Shown in pieces: positions 35,012 to 43,385 of a DNA stretch of 64,000 nt. Position numbers and translations under genes: made by a program. This stretch comes from an uncultured Oscillospiraceae bacterium (GTDB lineage Bacteria > Bacillota > Clostridia > Oscillospirales > Acutalibacteraceae), in assembly GCA_949283785.1 (NCBI GenBank), contig CASDTR010000035.1, positions 45,666-109,665 on the forward strand. Reading direction: 5' to 3'. Below the pieces are notes generated by a model. The model worked only from the letters and a program-made list of their open reading frames with translations. It was not told the origin of the DNA and made no database searches. The stretch's first letter is position 1. Each line of letters opens with the position of its first letter.

Positions 35012-35040
35012 TTGCGAATGTGTATATTATCATATACAAT
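35012..35040 (+). promoter_or_regulatory. Promoter of the amino-acid permease with internal palindrome
   Basis: TTGCGA (35012-35017), 17-base spacer, TACAAT (35035-35040). The spacer is filled by a perfect palindrome TGTATAT-TATC-ATATACA (35021-35038), well placed for a repressor. The leader to the ATG is about 130 bases. Confidence 0.65.
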
Positions 35041-35178
35041 AAAGTATATTTGTAAGTGACGAATAAAGTGAGGGAACGTTCACATTTAATAACTGAGGCA
35101 GATCAATACATGTAAGCAGCATCATTATTTGATTCAGCGGATTGATGGAAAACAAAACCCAAGGCAAAGGAGGATACC

Positions 35179-36522
35179 ATGGAGCGAAGTACGAAAAAAT
35201 ATTCCCTGCCCACTGCTGTTGCCATGATTGTGGGCATCTGTATAGGCTCGGGTATATTTTTCAAAACCGACAATATCCTTTACGCTGCCGGAGGAAGCGT
35301 TGCGAAAGGAATAATCGTATTTGTTCTGGGGGCCGTAAGCATAGTTTTCGGAGGCCTTACCTTCGGGGAGCTTGCCAAGCGCACGGATTCCGCAGGAGGT
35401 CTTATAGGGTATGCTGAAAAATTCATTTCTCCGCGAGCCGCCTGTGCCGCAGGATGGTTTCAGACCTTCGTCTATTATCCGGCGCTGCTTGTGGTTGTGG
35501 CAAGAGTTATCGGAGTTTATACCTGTATGCTTTTCGGACTGGAAAACAAATTAAGTACCGAAATGGCCATAGGTTTAGTGTTCTGCTGTTTCTCATATAT
35601 ATATAACTGCGCTGCACCGAAATTCGGCGCACTGTTTCAGAATCTGTCAACGGTTGTAAAGCTGATTCCGCTGGTGCTTTTTGCGGCGGCGGGGTTTCTG
35701 TTCGGGAAGCCTCACTTGACGGCCGTATCCGAAGCAACTGCCGTCAGCTCCGTGGGCTGGATAAGCGCCGTCGCCCCAATCGCCTTTTCCTATGACGGCT
35801 GGATCATCTCAACGTCTATTTCTCACGAAATAAAAAACGAATCCAAAAATCTGCCGCGTGCTCTTGTAATAGGTCCTCTTATAGTTCTGGGGGTATATGT
35901 GGCTTATTTTACGGGCGTTTCCCTTTTTCTCGGTCCCGATGCCATAATCTCCATGGGAGACTCCCACGTTTATTCCGTTGCCGGAACTCTGTTCGGAGAA
36001 GCCGGCGGAAAAATTATTTTGATTTTTATAATCATATCAGTAATGGGAACGGTCAACGGTATAATACTGGGCTATATCCGTATGCCCTATTCTCTGGCAG
36101 TAAGAGGAAATATGGTGCCGTTCTCTGCAAGGCTTTCAAAACTCGGTGAAAAAAGCAATATCCCTCTTTATTCCGCCGCAGTTTCCTTTGTCCTGACGCT
36201 CATATGGAGCTTTGTCCATTATTTTGTTTCAGCAAGGGAGCTTATGGCAAATTCCGATATATCCGAGGTGTCGGTGGCCATGAGCTATGCCGTTTATATC
36301 CCGCTGTATTATAAAGTATATACCCTTTATAAAAAGGGAGAGATAAAGAGTTCATTTTTCGGAGTCGCATGTCCGATTTTGGCGGCGGCAGGGTCCTGCA
36401 TAGTGTTTTTCGGAGCCCTGAAAAATCCTGACCTCGTTCCCGTGGCGCTTATTTTTACGGTGCCTGTACTGCTTTCCCTGATATATTTTTCTCCCGACGA
36501 AGAGAAACGGAAAAAAAGCTGA
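35179..36522 (+). CDS. APC-superfamily amino-acid permease
   Basis: 447 residues with about 12 membrane helices. Family markers: TAVAMIVGICIGSGIFFKTDNIL at the first helix (GxGIF substrate-binding break), FGELAKRTDSAGGLIGYAEKF and APIAFSYDGWIISTSISHEIKNESKNLPRAL at helix 6 and its following loop. This matches the LAT/YbeC-like subgroup of amino-acid permeases or exchangers, with unknown substrate. AGGAGGATACC precedes the ATG. Monocistronic with a good terminator. Expression probably controlled at the palindrome in its promoter. Confidence 0.9.
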   Translation: MERSTKKYSLPTAVAMIVGICIGSGIFFKTDNILYAAGGSVAKGIIVFVLGAVSIVFGGLTFGELAKRTDSAGGLIGYAEKFISPRAACAAGWFQTFVYYPALLVVVARVIGVYTCMLFGLENKLSTEMAIGLVFCCFSYIYNCAAPKFGALFQNLSTVVKLIPLVLFAAAGFLFGKPHLTAVSEATAVSSVGWISAVAPIAFSYDGWIISTSISHEIKNESKNLPRALVIGPLIVLGVYVAYFTGVSLFLGPDAIISMGDSHVYSVAGTLFGEAGGKIILIFIIISVMGTVNGIILGYIRMPYSLAVRGNMVPFSARLSKLGEKSNIPLYSAAVSFVLTLIWSFVHYFVSARELMANSDISEVSVAMSYAVYIPLYYKVYTLYKKGEIKSSFFGVACPILAAAGSCIVFFGALKNPDLVPVALIFTVPVLLSLIYFSPDEEKRKKS

Positions 36523-36532
36523 ATTGCATATT

Positions 36533-36568
36533 AAACCCGTCTGAGTTTTACACACAGACGGGTTTTGT
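36533..36568 (+). terminator. Terminator of the permease gene
   Basis: AAACCCGTCTG pairs with CAGACGGGTTTT around an 11-base loop; the convergent ABC ATPase gene ends 9 bases further. Confidence 0.85.
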
Positions 36569-36576
36569 CATTGAAC

Positions 36577-37347
36577 CTAGTTTTTATCGGGATTTTCGGC
36601 TTCCGCTTTTTCATCGGTGCCTTTTCTCTGCTGCAGACGTTCCTTGCGAGCCTCAAAATAAGAATCGTTTACATAGTCCTCGATCTTTTTGCCGTCCTGT
36701 ATCCTGATGACACGGCCGGCAGAGTCGGCAATGGAATTGTCGTGGGTAATGAGTATTACGGTTCTTCCCTCGTCGCAGAGCTCATTGAGGATTTTCATGA
36801 CCTCCTTGCCGCTGTGAGAGTCAAGGTTTCCGGTAGGCTCGTCGGCAAGTATAACCGGAGGCTTTGCCGCTACTGCCCTGGCGATAGCCACACGCTGCTG
36901 CTGTCCGCCCGACATCTCTGCAGGCTTGTGGTTGATTCTGTGACCCATGCCCACCCTTTCAAGGGCGTCGAGGGCAAGCCTTTTTCTCTCTTCTGAGCCC
37001 ATACCTCTGTACACCAGCGGAAGTTCCACGTTTTCTCTTGCGGAAAGGCTGGGGATAAGATTAAATCCCTGGAAGATAAATCCGATTTCCTTATTTCTGA
37101 TTTCAGATTGCTCGTCGTCGGAAAGCCCTTCCGTATTGTTTCCGTTCAGATAGTATTCTCCGCTTGTGGGCACGTCCAAGAGACCGAGCATATTCATAAG
37201 CGTTGATTTGCCAGAGCCCGACTGTCCTACGATTGCGACGAACTCTCCTTCGTCGATAGTCAGGGAAATGCCGTCCAGAGCGTGGACCTCGTTTTCACCG
37301 GGATTATAGATTTTATAAACATTTCTTACGTCAACAAGATGGGGCAT
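36577..37347 (-). CDS. ABC transporter ATPase, MacB/LolD type
   Basis: 256 residues. Walker [10 protein letters not shown] (about 40-48), Q-loop [22 protein letters not shown] (LolD/MacB form), signature [14 protein letters not shown], Walker [14 protein letters not shown] and switch His ITHD. A charged tail of about 35 residues follows the domain ([16 protein letters not shown]). The usual MacB-type FtsX-like permease is not adjacent, so the partner must lie elsewhere or this is an orphan. ATG 37347; GGCGGTG upstream. Confidence 0.93.
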   Translation of the reverse strand: MPHLVDVRNVYKIYNPGENEVHALDGISLTIDEGEFVAIVGQSGSGKSTLMNMLGLLDVPTSGEYYLNGNNTEGLSDDEQSEIRNKEIGFIFQGFNLIPSLSARENVELPLVYRGMGSEERKRLALDALERVGMGHRINHKPAEMSGGQQQRVAIARAVAAKPPVILADEPTGNLDSHSGKEVMKILNELCDEGRTVILITHDNSIADSAGRVIRIQDGKKIEDYVNDSYFEARKERLQQRKGTDEKAEAENPDKN

Positions 37348-37507
37348 GTGAACACCGCCTGATATATATTTTATGAATTATAATAAATTTTAAGTCTGTG
37401 AAAAAAGCAAGTCAAGACGCATTTTGTAAATTATATATGAATGAAACGGAATAAAAATCCCTTCTGAGGGAAAAACAAAGTTGAAAACGAAACGAAGGGT
37501 GAAAAAC

Positions 37508-37951
37508 ATGGCAGTAACGGGAAAAGAATATGAAAAAATGGCGCAGAAGGCGTCACCTGCGAGCCCCATGGTGAAAAATTTTTTAATGGCGTATCTGACG
37601 GGCGGGCTTATTTGTACTTTCGGAGAAGGACTTTTTACTCTTTACTCCTATTTCGGAGCATCTGAAAAGGATGCTCGTACCGCCGTTTCGGTAACACTTA
37701 TATTTATAACCGCTTTTTTGACAGGCATAGGTGTATTTGATAAAATAGCTCGTTTTGCGGGAGCGGGAACCATAGTGCCTATAACGGGCTTTGCCAATTC
37801 CGTAGCTTCCCCCGCTCTGGAGTTTCAAAGCGAGGGTAGGATAATGGGAACGGGAGTTCAGATGTTTTCCATAGCGGGACCCGTCATAGTTTACGGTACG
37901 GCCGCCGCCGTGGTATACGGGCTTATAGTCTGGATTTTCCGCTTATATTAA
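37508..37951 (+). CDS. spoVAC: Stage V sporulation protein AC
   Basis: 147 residues, four membrane helices, from ATG 37508 (MAVTGKEYEKMAQKASP), preceded by GAAGGGTG. Family marks: VKNFLMAYLTGGLICTFGEG, FDKIARFAGAGTIVPITGFANSVASPALEFQSEGRIMGTGVQMFSIAGPVIVYG. SpoVAC forms the mechanosensitive channel for dipicolinic-acid passage in the spore inner membrane. First of a run with spoVAD, a 55-residue membrane protein and a thioredoxin. Normally expressed in the forespore; I could not pick out a convincing sigma-G promoter. Confidence 0.95.
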   Translation: MAVTGKEYEKMAQKASPASPMVKNFLMAYLTGGLICTFGEGLFTLYSYFGASEKDARTAVSVTLIFITAFLTGIGVFDKIARFAGAGTIVPITGFANSVASPALEFQSEGRIMGTGVQMFSIAGPVIVYGTAAAVVYGLIVWIFRLY

Positions 37952-37975
37952 TTTTAGCTGGAAGGTGAAGAAATA

Positions 37976-38989
37976 ATGGCGGAAAGAACAGGTAAATACA
38001 CTCTCAGCTTTCCATCAAAGCCTACAATTGCGGGTAGCGCCGCAGTTGTGGGCAAAAAGGAGGGCGAAGGCCCTCTTGGAAAGGAATTTGATAAAATTTA
38101 TACTGACAGTACGGCAGGCGAGTGCTCCTGGGAAAAAGCTGAAAGCGCAATCCAGCGGGAGGCGATAATAAGAGCCCTTGCAAAGTCGGATACTGCGGCA
38201 TCTCAAGTGGACGCTGTTATCGCAGGCGATCTGCTCAATCAGTGTATAGGGACTACCTTCGGCCTGCGCGAAATGAATATCCCCTTCACGGGAGTATACG
38301 GAGCCTGTTCCACAATGGCTCTTTCCCTGCTCATGGGAAGCGTCATGGTGGACGGCGGAGCGGCTGATACCTGCGTGTGTGCAACGTCTTCTCATTTTTG
38401 TTCTGCGGAAAGGCAGTTTCGTTATCCTCTGGAGTACGGCGGACAGAGACCTCCCGCCGCTCAGTGGACGGTTACGGGAGCGGGCGCCGCAGTGCTTAAA
38501 AAGGCGAAGGGAAAAGTCAGAATTACGAAGGGCATAATAGGCCGCATTCAGGATCTGGGTGTACGAGATACTAACAATATGGGCGCTGCCATGGCCCCGG
38601 CAGCCTGCGCCACCATAACGGATTTTCTGAATGATACCTCCACATGTCCCGAGGATTACGACATGATTCTCACGGGAGATCTGGGCTCCGTGGGCTCTAA
38701 GCTTCTTCGCGAACTTATGGTAAAGGAATCCGGAGTAGATATTTCTTCCGTACACAGAGACTGCGGAGTTATGATTTTTGATCCGAGCAAGCAGGACGTA
38801 AATGCGGGAGGCTCAGGCTGCGGATGCAGCGGAGCCGTAGTGTGCTCCTATATAATGAGGCTCCTCAGAGAAGGAGAAATTAAAAGTGTACTTTTTGTGG
38901 GTACGGGAGCCCTGATGTCTCCCACCTCTTCAAAGCAGGGAGAATCAATTCCCGGAATTGCTCACGGAGTGCTGCTCAGCGTAGATTAA
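37976..38989 (+). CDS. spoVAD: Stage V sporulation protein AD
   Basis: 337 residues, thiolase-like fold. Motifs: AEKAESAIQREAI-like start, DAVIAGDLLNQCIGTTFGLREMNIPFTGVYGACSTMALSLLMGS with the thiolase-type Cys, CVCATSSHFCSAERQFRYPLEYGGQRPPAAQWTVTGAGAAV, and a Gly/Cys-rich GGSGCGCSGAV. SpoVAD binds dipicolinic acid during its uptake into the forespore. 24 bases after spoVAC, ATG 37976 behind GAAGGTGAAG. Confidence 0.96.
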   Translation: MAERTGKYTLSFPSKPTIAGSAAVVGKKEGEGPLGKEFDKIYTDSTAGECSWEKAESAIQREAIIRALAKSDTAASQVDAVIAGDLLNQCIGTTFGLREMNIPFTGVYGACSTMALSLLMGSVMVDGGAADTCVCATSSHFCSAERQFRYPLEYGGQRPPAAQWTVTGAGAAVLKKAKGKVRITKGIIGRIQDLGVRDTNNMGAAMAPAACATITDFLNDTSTCPEDYDMILTGDLGSVGSKLLRELMVKESGVDISSVHRDCGVMIFDPSKQDVNAGGSGCGCSGAVVCSYIMRLLREGEIKSVLFVGTGALMSPTSSKQGESIPGIAHGVLLSVD

Positions 38990-39027
38990 GGTGAAAAATA
39001 AGAATTGTAACTGAAAGGAGAATTGAA

Positions 39028-39195
39028 ATGCTCAGACTTTTGAGAGACCTAAATATTCTTTCCATGGCCGGAAGGACCCTTAAAATAATCGAAATAGTAA
39101 GATACGTTATTGTGGCTGCAGCAGTAGCGTTCGCTCTTGCCGAGGGAATAAGAGCAGCCGCGGGAGCGGCTAAGGGAATAACGGCGGGAGAATAA
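39028..39195 (+). CDS. Small membrane protein in the spoVA cluster
   Basis: 55 residues, ATG 39028, AAAGGAG 8 bases upstream. Begins MLRLLRDLNILSMAGRTLKIIEIVRY, then a membrane helix (VIVAAAVAFALAEGI) and an Ala/Gly-rich end. It occupies the place where spoVAE stands in most spoVA operons, but at half its length and without SpoVAE features. It is 38 bases after spoVAD and 39 before the thioredoxin gene. Its position implies sporulation-linked expression. I do not recognise it. Confidence 0.65.
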   Translation: MLRLLRDLNILSMAGRTLKIIEIVRYVIVAAAVAFALAEGIRAAAGAAKGITAGE

Positions 39196-39234
39196 TATTC
39201 GGAAAAAATGATGCTCCGAAGGGGAGGGTGTTAA

Positions 39235-39519
39235 TTGCTGGAAAAAGTTACCGATGAAAATTACTTTTTTCAGGTGGAGCAGAGCGAAAAGCCGGTGGTG
39301 CTCTGCTTTTACGCTTCATGGTGTGAGCAGTGTCAGAGGCTTTTGCCTGAGCTTGAAAAGATAGCCGCCGAAAAAGCGGATTTTTACAGGCTTTGTATTG
39401 CCGACATAGATTTTGAAAAAAGGCTGGCTCAGCAATTCAGGGTCGAAAACGTGCCGAGTGTTTTTCTTGTGACTGGGGAAGAGAAAAGAGAGGCGAGCCT
39501 TGAGGAAATATTTGAATAG
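39235..39519 (+). CDS. Thioredoxin-like protein (CEQC active site)
   Basis: 94 residues, start TTG 39235, with GGGAGGGTG upstream. Thioredoxin fold: VVLCFYASWCEQCQRLLPELEKIA carries the CxxC pair (Cys 31 and 34), then the cis-Pro segment RVENVPSVFLV. Active-site context WCEQC is unusual next to the classic WCGPC. No signal peptide. Last gene of the spoVA run, suggesting use during spore formation or germination. Confidence 0.88.
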   Translation: MLEKVTDENYFFQVEQSEKPVVLCFYASWCEQCQRLLPELEKIAAEKADFYRLCIADIDFEKRLAQQFRVENVPSVFLVTGEEKREASLEEIFE

Positions 39520-39539
39520 ATTTCGTGCTCTCTTCCCCG

Positions 39540-39602
39540 TAAAAATCAAAGCGTCCGAAGATAAACTCGGGCGCTTTTTGATTTTGCGTTCAAAACGCAA
39601 AA
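39540..39602. terminator. Double terminator between convergent operons
   Basis: AAAAATCAAAGCGTCCGA pairs with TCGGGCGCTTTTTGATTTT (39541-39586), then a second stem TTTTGCGTT-CAA-AACGCAAAA (39583-39602). Both have A/T tails and can work in either direction. Confidence 0.8.
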
Positions 39603-39604
39603 GG

Positions 39605-40763
39605 CTATATAATATTTTTTCCGTATTTTAAAAGTATAAGCTCAACGATGAATACGCTTGACCAGCCGAAGTCTGCGGCTCCCAGCCCCTTGCCTGTTTC
39701 GGAATCGTAATATTCGTAGATGCTGTCGGAGTTTTCCGAGCACCAGCCGAGAATATTTTCGATATATTTCTGTGCGAGCTTTTTATATCCGTAATTGTAA
39801 AGGCCCCTTACGGCAAAATATGCAGTGTTGAGCCAGCAGGGGCCGCGCCAGTATTTGGATGAGTTGTAGTGTCTGCTGCTGTAGCTGATTGTGGGCATAC
39901 CTTTATAAAAGCACTTTGGATTTTCCGCCAGCGCTTTCATGCGAGCACCTTTCTCCGCGTCTGCTATATTTGAAAACAGCGGCATGAACGAAGCGGGGGA
40001 AAGGCGGTTTGTGAATCTTCTGAGCTTGAAATCATAGTCGCAGTAGTATCCTTTTTCAGAGCAGTAAAGCTCAGAGTTGATTTTTTCTGCGAGAGCGCTG
40101 CGCTTTTTAAGAAATTCCCTGCTGTCTGCGCCGTTTCCTATTTTTTTTCGCGATATAGGAGGCGGCAAGATAATAATCGGCCATATAGCAGTTGAGGTCT
40201 ATGGCATGGCAGTGGTTTATCTTGTGTGGAAAATCGAATCTTACGGTGTTGTCCCAGCCGCTTTCCATTTTGCTTATATTTTTGCTTATATTATAGAAAA
40301 ACAGTCTGCCGTCGCTGCGTTTTTTCTCCCACCAGCCGATATTTTTTACTATGTACGGGTAGCATCGTTTCAGGAATTCACTGTCCGGAGAAATTTTGTC
40401 GCTGCACATAATTGCCCATCCGATTACGGGAGGTTTCGTGAATTTTGTGACGGCGTTTCCGTTTGTATATATCACGTCGGGGAACTGACCGTCTCCCGAC
40501 ATACGGGAGAAGAGTATCCTTGCCTGGTCGTGAGCCAACTCCCTGTCGAAATAAGAGGCTGCTATCATATGAAAGGCGCCGTCCCGGTTCCAGACGCCTT
40601 TGTAGGTTGACGGGGACGGCACTATGCCTCTAAAATCCCCGAAGGCAAAATCCTCTGCGCCTTCGGGCTTTTGTATGATGTTGTTCTTGATTGTTTCAAA
40701 GGCTCTTTCAAGAAGAACTCTGTCACGAACGGCGATTTGCTTTAAAAAATCTTTATCAAACAC
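39605..40763 (-). pseudogene. GH63-like glycosidase split by a homopolymer frameshift
   Basis: Two overlapping frames (40763-40107 and 40168-39605) together give about 385 residues of one (alpha/alpha)6-barrel glycosidase. The first carries GVWNRDGAFHMIAASYF and ESGWDNTVRF, whose Asp is the expected acid; the second carries RLSPASFMPLF, YWRGPCWLNTAYFAVRGLYNYGY and EYYDSETGKGLGAADFGWSSVF. The break falls at eight A residues (plus-strand T 40141-40148): one A fewer would read through as AKKIGNGAD and restore the full protein. So it is a real frameshift, a phase-variable tract, polymerase slippage, or a sequencing error. Start GTG 40763, overlapping the AraC gene by 8 bases, hence one operon. 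Confidence 0.85.
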
Positions 40764-41616
40764 CGAACTTACACTTCCAATCCTTGTTGATTCCTTGTAT
40801 AGTATACTCGTTGCCGCGGTTTAGTTTTCGGAAATCCTTCGGGGAAATGCCGCAGATTTTTTTAAAACAGTTGGAAAAATAGTGGCTGTCGGCAAAATTC
40901 AGCTCCTCCGCTATCTCTCCGACAGACATGGGTGTGTTTACAAGGTAAAGTTTTGCCGCTTCTATCTTCCTTTCCATAAAATAGCGGTAGGGTGTGATTC
41001 CGTAAGTTTCATTAAAAATTCTAATAATATAGTTTTTTGAATAACCGATTTCAGAGGCTATTTCGTCAAGGGAAAGCTGCTGTTCAACTTTCAGATCAAG
41101 GTTCATGCGAATCCTTTCGGCAACGCTCATCAGACGGCTTCCGGAAGCATTTTTAATTCTTGTCAGCATACGGTGGATGATAATGGCGCCTTTTTCCGTA
41201 AGGCGAGGATAATTGTTTTCGTATTTTTTGCTCAGGGCCTCAAGCTCATTGAAATAGCACAGCACGTCGCAGTCGGGGAAACAGAACTCATCTTTAGGCA
41301 GGTAACCCTTGCAAAGGGCATCTAAAACGGGGCCGTCAAAAACGACCCATTTTTTCTTCCACAGTTCGGTTTCATCCGTGTAATATGTATGACAGCTCCC
41401 CTTAGGGAGGTAAATTACTGAATTTTTACTCGGATAGTATGTTTTTCCGTCCACTTTAAGAATTCCGCTGCCGGCAGTGATTATCTCAAGGGCGTTAATG
41501 CCGGAGCATTCTCTTGAAATATGATAATTTTTATCGCAATCCGTTTTTCCTATTACCATAATATTTACGGGAAAAGCGTCGTTGTAAAATTGCCAAAAAT
41601 TAACTCCGATGTCCAA
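40756..41616 (-). CDS. AraC-family transcriptional regulator
   Basis: 286 residues. N-terminal cupin-type sensor domain (LEIITAGSGILKVDGKTYYPSKNSVIYLPKGSCHTYYTDE) and C-terminal pair of helix-turn-helices (LSLDEIASEIGYSKNYIIRIFNETYGITPYRYFMERKIEAAKLYLVNTPMSVGEIAEELNFADSHYFSNCFKKICGISPKDFRK). The start is TTG 41616, with GAGGA 10 bases upstream. It is followed by and overlaps the GH63-like gene and is divergent from the GH36/GPH operon, so it probably activates both in response to an alpha-glycoside. Confidence 0.92.
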   Translation of the reverse strand: MDIGVNFWQFYNDAFPVNIMVIGKTDCDKNYHISRECSGINALEIITAGSGILKVDGKTYYPSKNSVIYLPKGSCHTYYTDETELWKKKWVVFDGPVLDALCKGYLPKDEFCFPDCDVLCYFNELEALSKKYENNYPRLTEKGAIIIHRMLTRIKNASGSRLMSVAERIRMNLDLKVEQQLSLDEIASEIGYSKNYIIRIFNETYGITPYRYFMERKIEAAKLYLVNTPMSVGEIAEELNFADSHYFSNCFKKICGISPKDFRKLNRGNEYTIQGINKDWKCKFGV

Positions 41617-41723
41617 AGTATTATATTCCTCACTTTTTATGATATTTTTTCTATGTTATGCAGAATTTTAATATGATATTCTTATACTAACACATAAAAC
41701 AAACTATAACAAGAGGAAATGCA

Positions 41724-43385
41724 ATGAAAATTTTATTTAAAACTATATATAAGGCGGGGAGCCAAGTTTTCACTCTTTCGGGAGAAGGGGACTTCGTAAG
41801 TGATGAAAGAGTTACCGTAAGGTCAGCCTTCAGAGACGGAGTAATTACGGCGGACGTCGTTCCGAACACCGAAATAGAAATTACAGAGTTTTCCGCAGTT
41901 TTAAAAAGGCCTGTCGAAAAGGATGAAAGGATATTTTCAAACGGATATCAGTCGTGGACTCTCAGCCGAGAATATGCTCCCGGCGACAGAATAGAGGACT
42001 TCTTTTACGCCGCCGATTGGCTGATGAATTCTGTTTTTATGCGAAAAAGCGGAGTTAACAGGGCGGGAGATGCTGTATTTGTTAAAACCCCCCACAGAAG
42101 AGGGATTTTTACAAGTGCTTCCTACGGATACATACGAAAAGGCGGGGATGCGGAAATATACGGCTCCCTCAGCGAGAGGACCGGCTTTACGTTTTTTGAG
42201 TTTAACTGTCGCAACGGTACCGTAACCATAAAAAAGGATTTGAAAGGGCTCAAATTTTCCGAGAAGAGGAGAGTTTTAGACCTTGCAATAATAAAGGCCC
42301 CCTATGAAGAGGCCTTTGACAGATATTTTGAGCTCATGGGCATAAAATGCCGAAAACATGAAAAGCTTTGCGGTTATACCACATGGTATAATTATTACAG
42401 CGGAGTCAATGAATGCATCGTGGAGCGTGATCTTAAGGCGCTTTCCGAATTCGGCGAAAACATTGATATTTTTCAGATTGACGACGGATATCAGTCTGCG
42501 ATCGGAGACTGGCTCATTTGCGACAAAGAGAAATTTCCTTCAGGCATGAAAGAGACGGCCCGAAAGATACACGAACGGGGAATGAAGGCGGGGCTTTGGC
42601 TTGCTCCGTTTGCGGCGGTAAGCTCCGGCCGCATCTTTCGGGAGCATCCCGACTGGATAGTCCGCGACGAAAAAGGGGAGCCGTATCTTGCGGGAGCCAA
42701 CTGGGGAAAGTTCTATGCGCTGGATATATATAATAAAGGAGCACGGGAGTATATCCGTCACTTTTTTGACGTTGTGCTCAATGACTGGGGCTATGACATG
42801 GTAAAGCTTGACTTCCTCTATGCCGTCTGCCTTCTTCCCATGCATAATAAAACCCGCGGAGAGATAATGTGCGACGCCATGGACCTTATCAGGGAGTGCT
42901 GCGGGGATAAGCTGGTTCTTGGCTGCGGAGTTCCCCTTATGCCGTCCTTCGGGAAGGTGGATTTCTGCCGCATAGGAGCCGACGTGGGCCTCCAATGGAA
43001 AAGGTCCCTCCACATAAACCGCGAAGGCGTTTCAACGCGCCATGCAGTTAACAATACGGTGTTCCGGCGCCATTTGGACGGACGGGCTTTCATGAACGAT
43101 CCCGATGTGTTCCTGCTTCGTGAAAGCAATATGAAAATGTCATTCGGGCAGCGCAGGCTCCTTGCAAAAATTAACGGGCTTTTCGGTTCTCTGCTTTTTA
43201 CCTCCGATAATGTCGGGGAGTACGGCGAAGAACAGAAAAAAATTCTGCGTGAGACAATGAACGCGCAAAAAGCGAAAATCGTATCTGCCGAATATACGGG
43301 CAGGAACGAGATAACATTGAAATATATCGTTTCGGGTGAAAGCAAAACCATGATATTTGATCCGAAAACGGGAGAAGAAAGATGA
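41724..43385 (+). CDS. GH36-type alpha-galactosidase
   Basis: 553 residues, no signal peptide. N-terminal beta-sandwich (IFSNGYQSWTLSREY), then the barrel: CGYTTWYNYYSGVNE, FQIDDGYQSAIGDW (substrate-binding Asp pair), AGLWLAPFAAVS, DMVKLDFLYA with the expected nucleophile Asp (about residue 363), and GCGVPLMPSFGKVDFCRIGADVG with the second catalytic Asp. Shorter than classic GH36 enzymes (about 700), in line with the clostridial subgroup. AAGAGGAAATGC precedes the ATG. It overlaps the transporter gene by 4 bases (ATGA), so it hydrolyses what that carrier imports. Confidence 0.9.
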   Translation: MKILFKTIYKAGSQVFTLSGEGDFVSDERVTVRSAFRDGVITADVVPNTEIEITEFSAVLKRPVEKDERIFSNGYQSWTLSREYAPGDRIEDFFYAADWLMNSVFMRKSGVNRAGDAVFVKTPHRRGIFTSASYGYIRKGGDAEIYGSLSERTGFTFFEFNCRNGTVTIKKDLKGLKFSEKRRVLDLAIIKAPYEEAFDRYFELMGIKCRKHEKLCGYTTWYNYYSGVNECIVERDLKALSEFGENIDIFQIDDGYQSAIGDWLICDKEKFPSGMKETARKIHERGMKAGLWLAPFAAVSSGRIFREHPDWIVRDEKGEPYLAGANWGKFYALDIYNKGAREYIRHFFDVVLNDWGYDMVKLDFLYAVCLLPMHNKTRGEIMCDAMDLIRECCGDKLVLGCGVPLMPSFGKVDFCRIGADVGLQWKRSLHINREGVSTRHAVNNTVFRRHLDGRAFMNDPDVFLLRESNMKMSFGQRRLLAKINGLFGSLLFTSDNVGEYGEEQKKILRETMNAQKAKIVSAEYTGRNEITLKYIVSGESKTMIFDPKTGEER

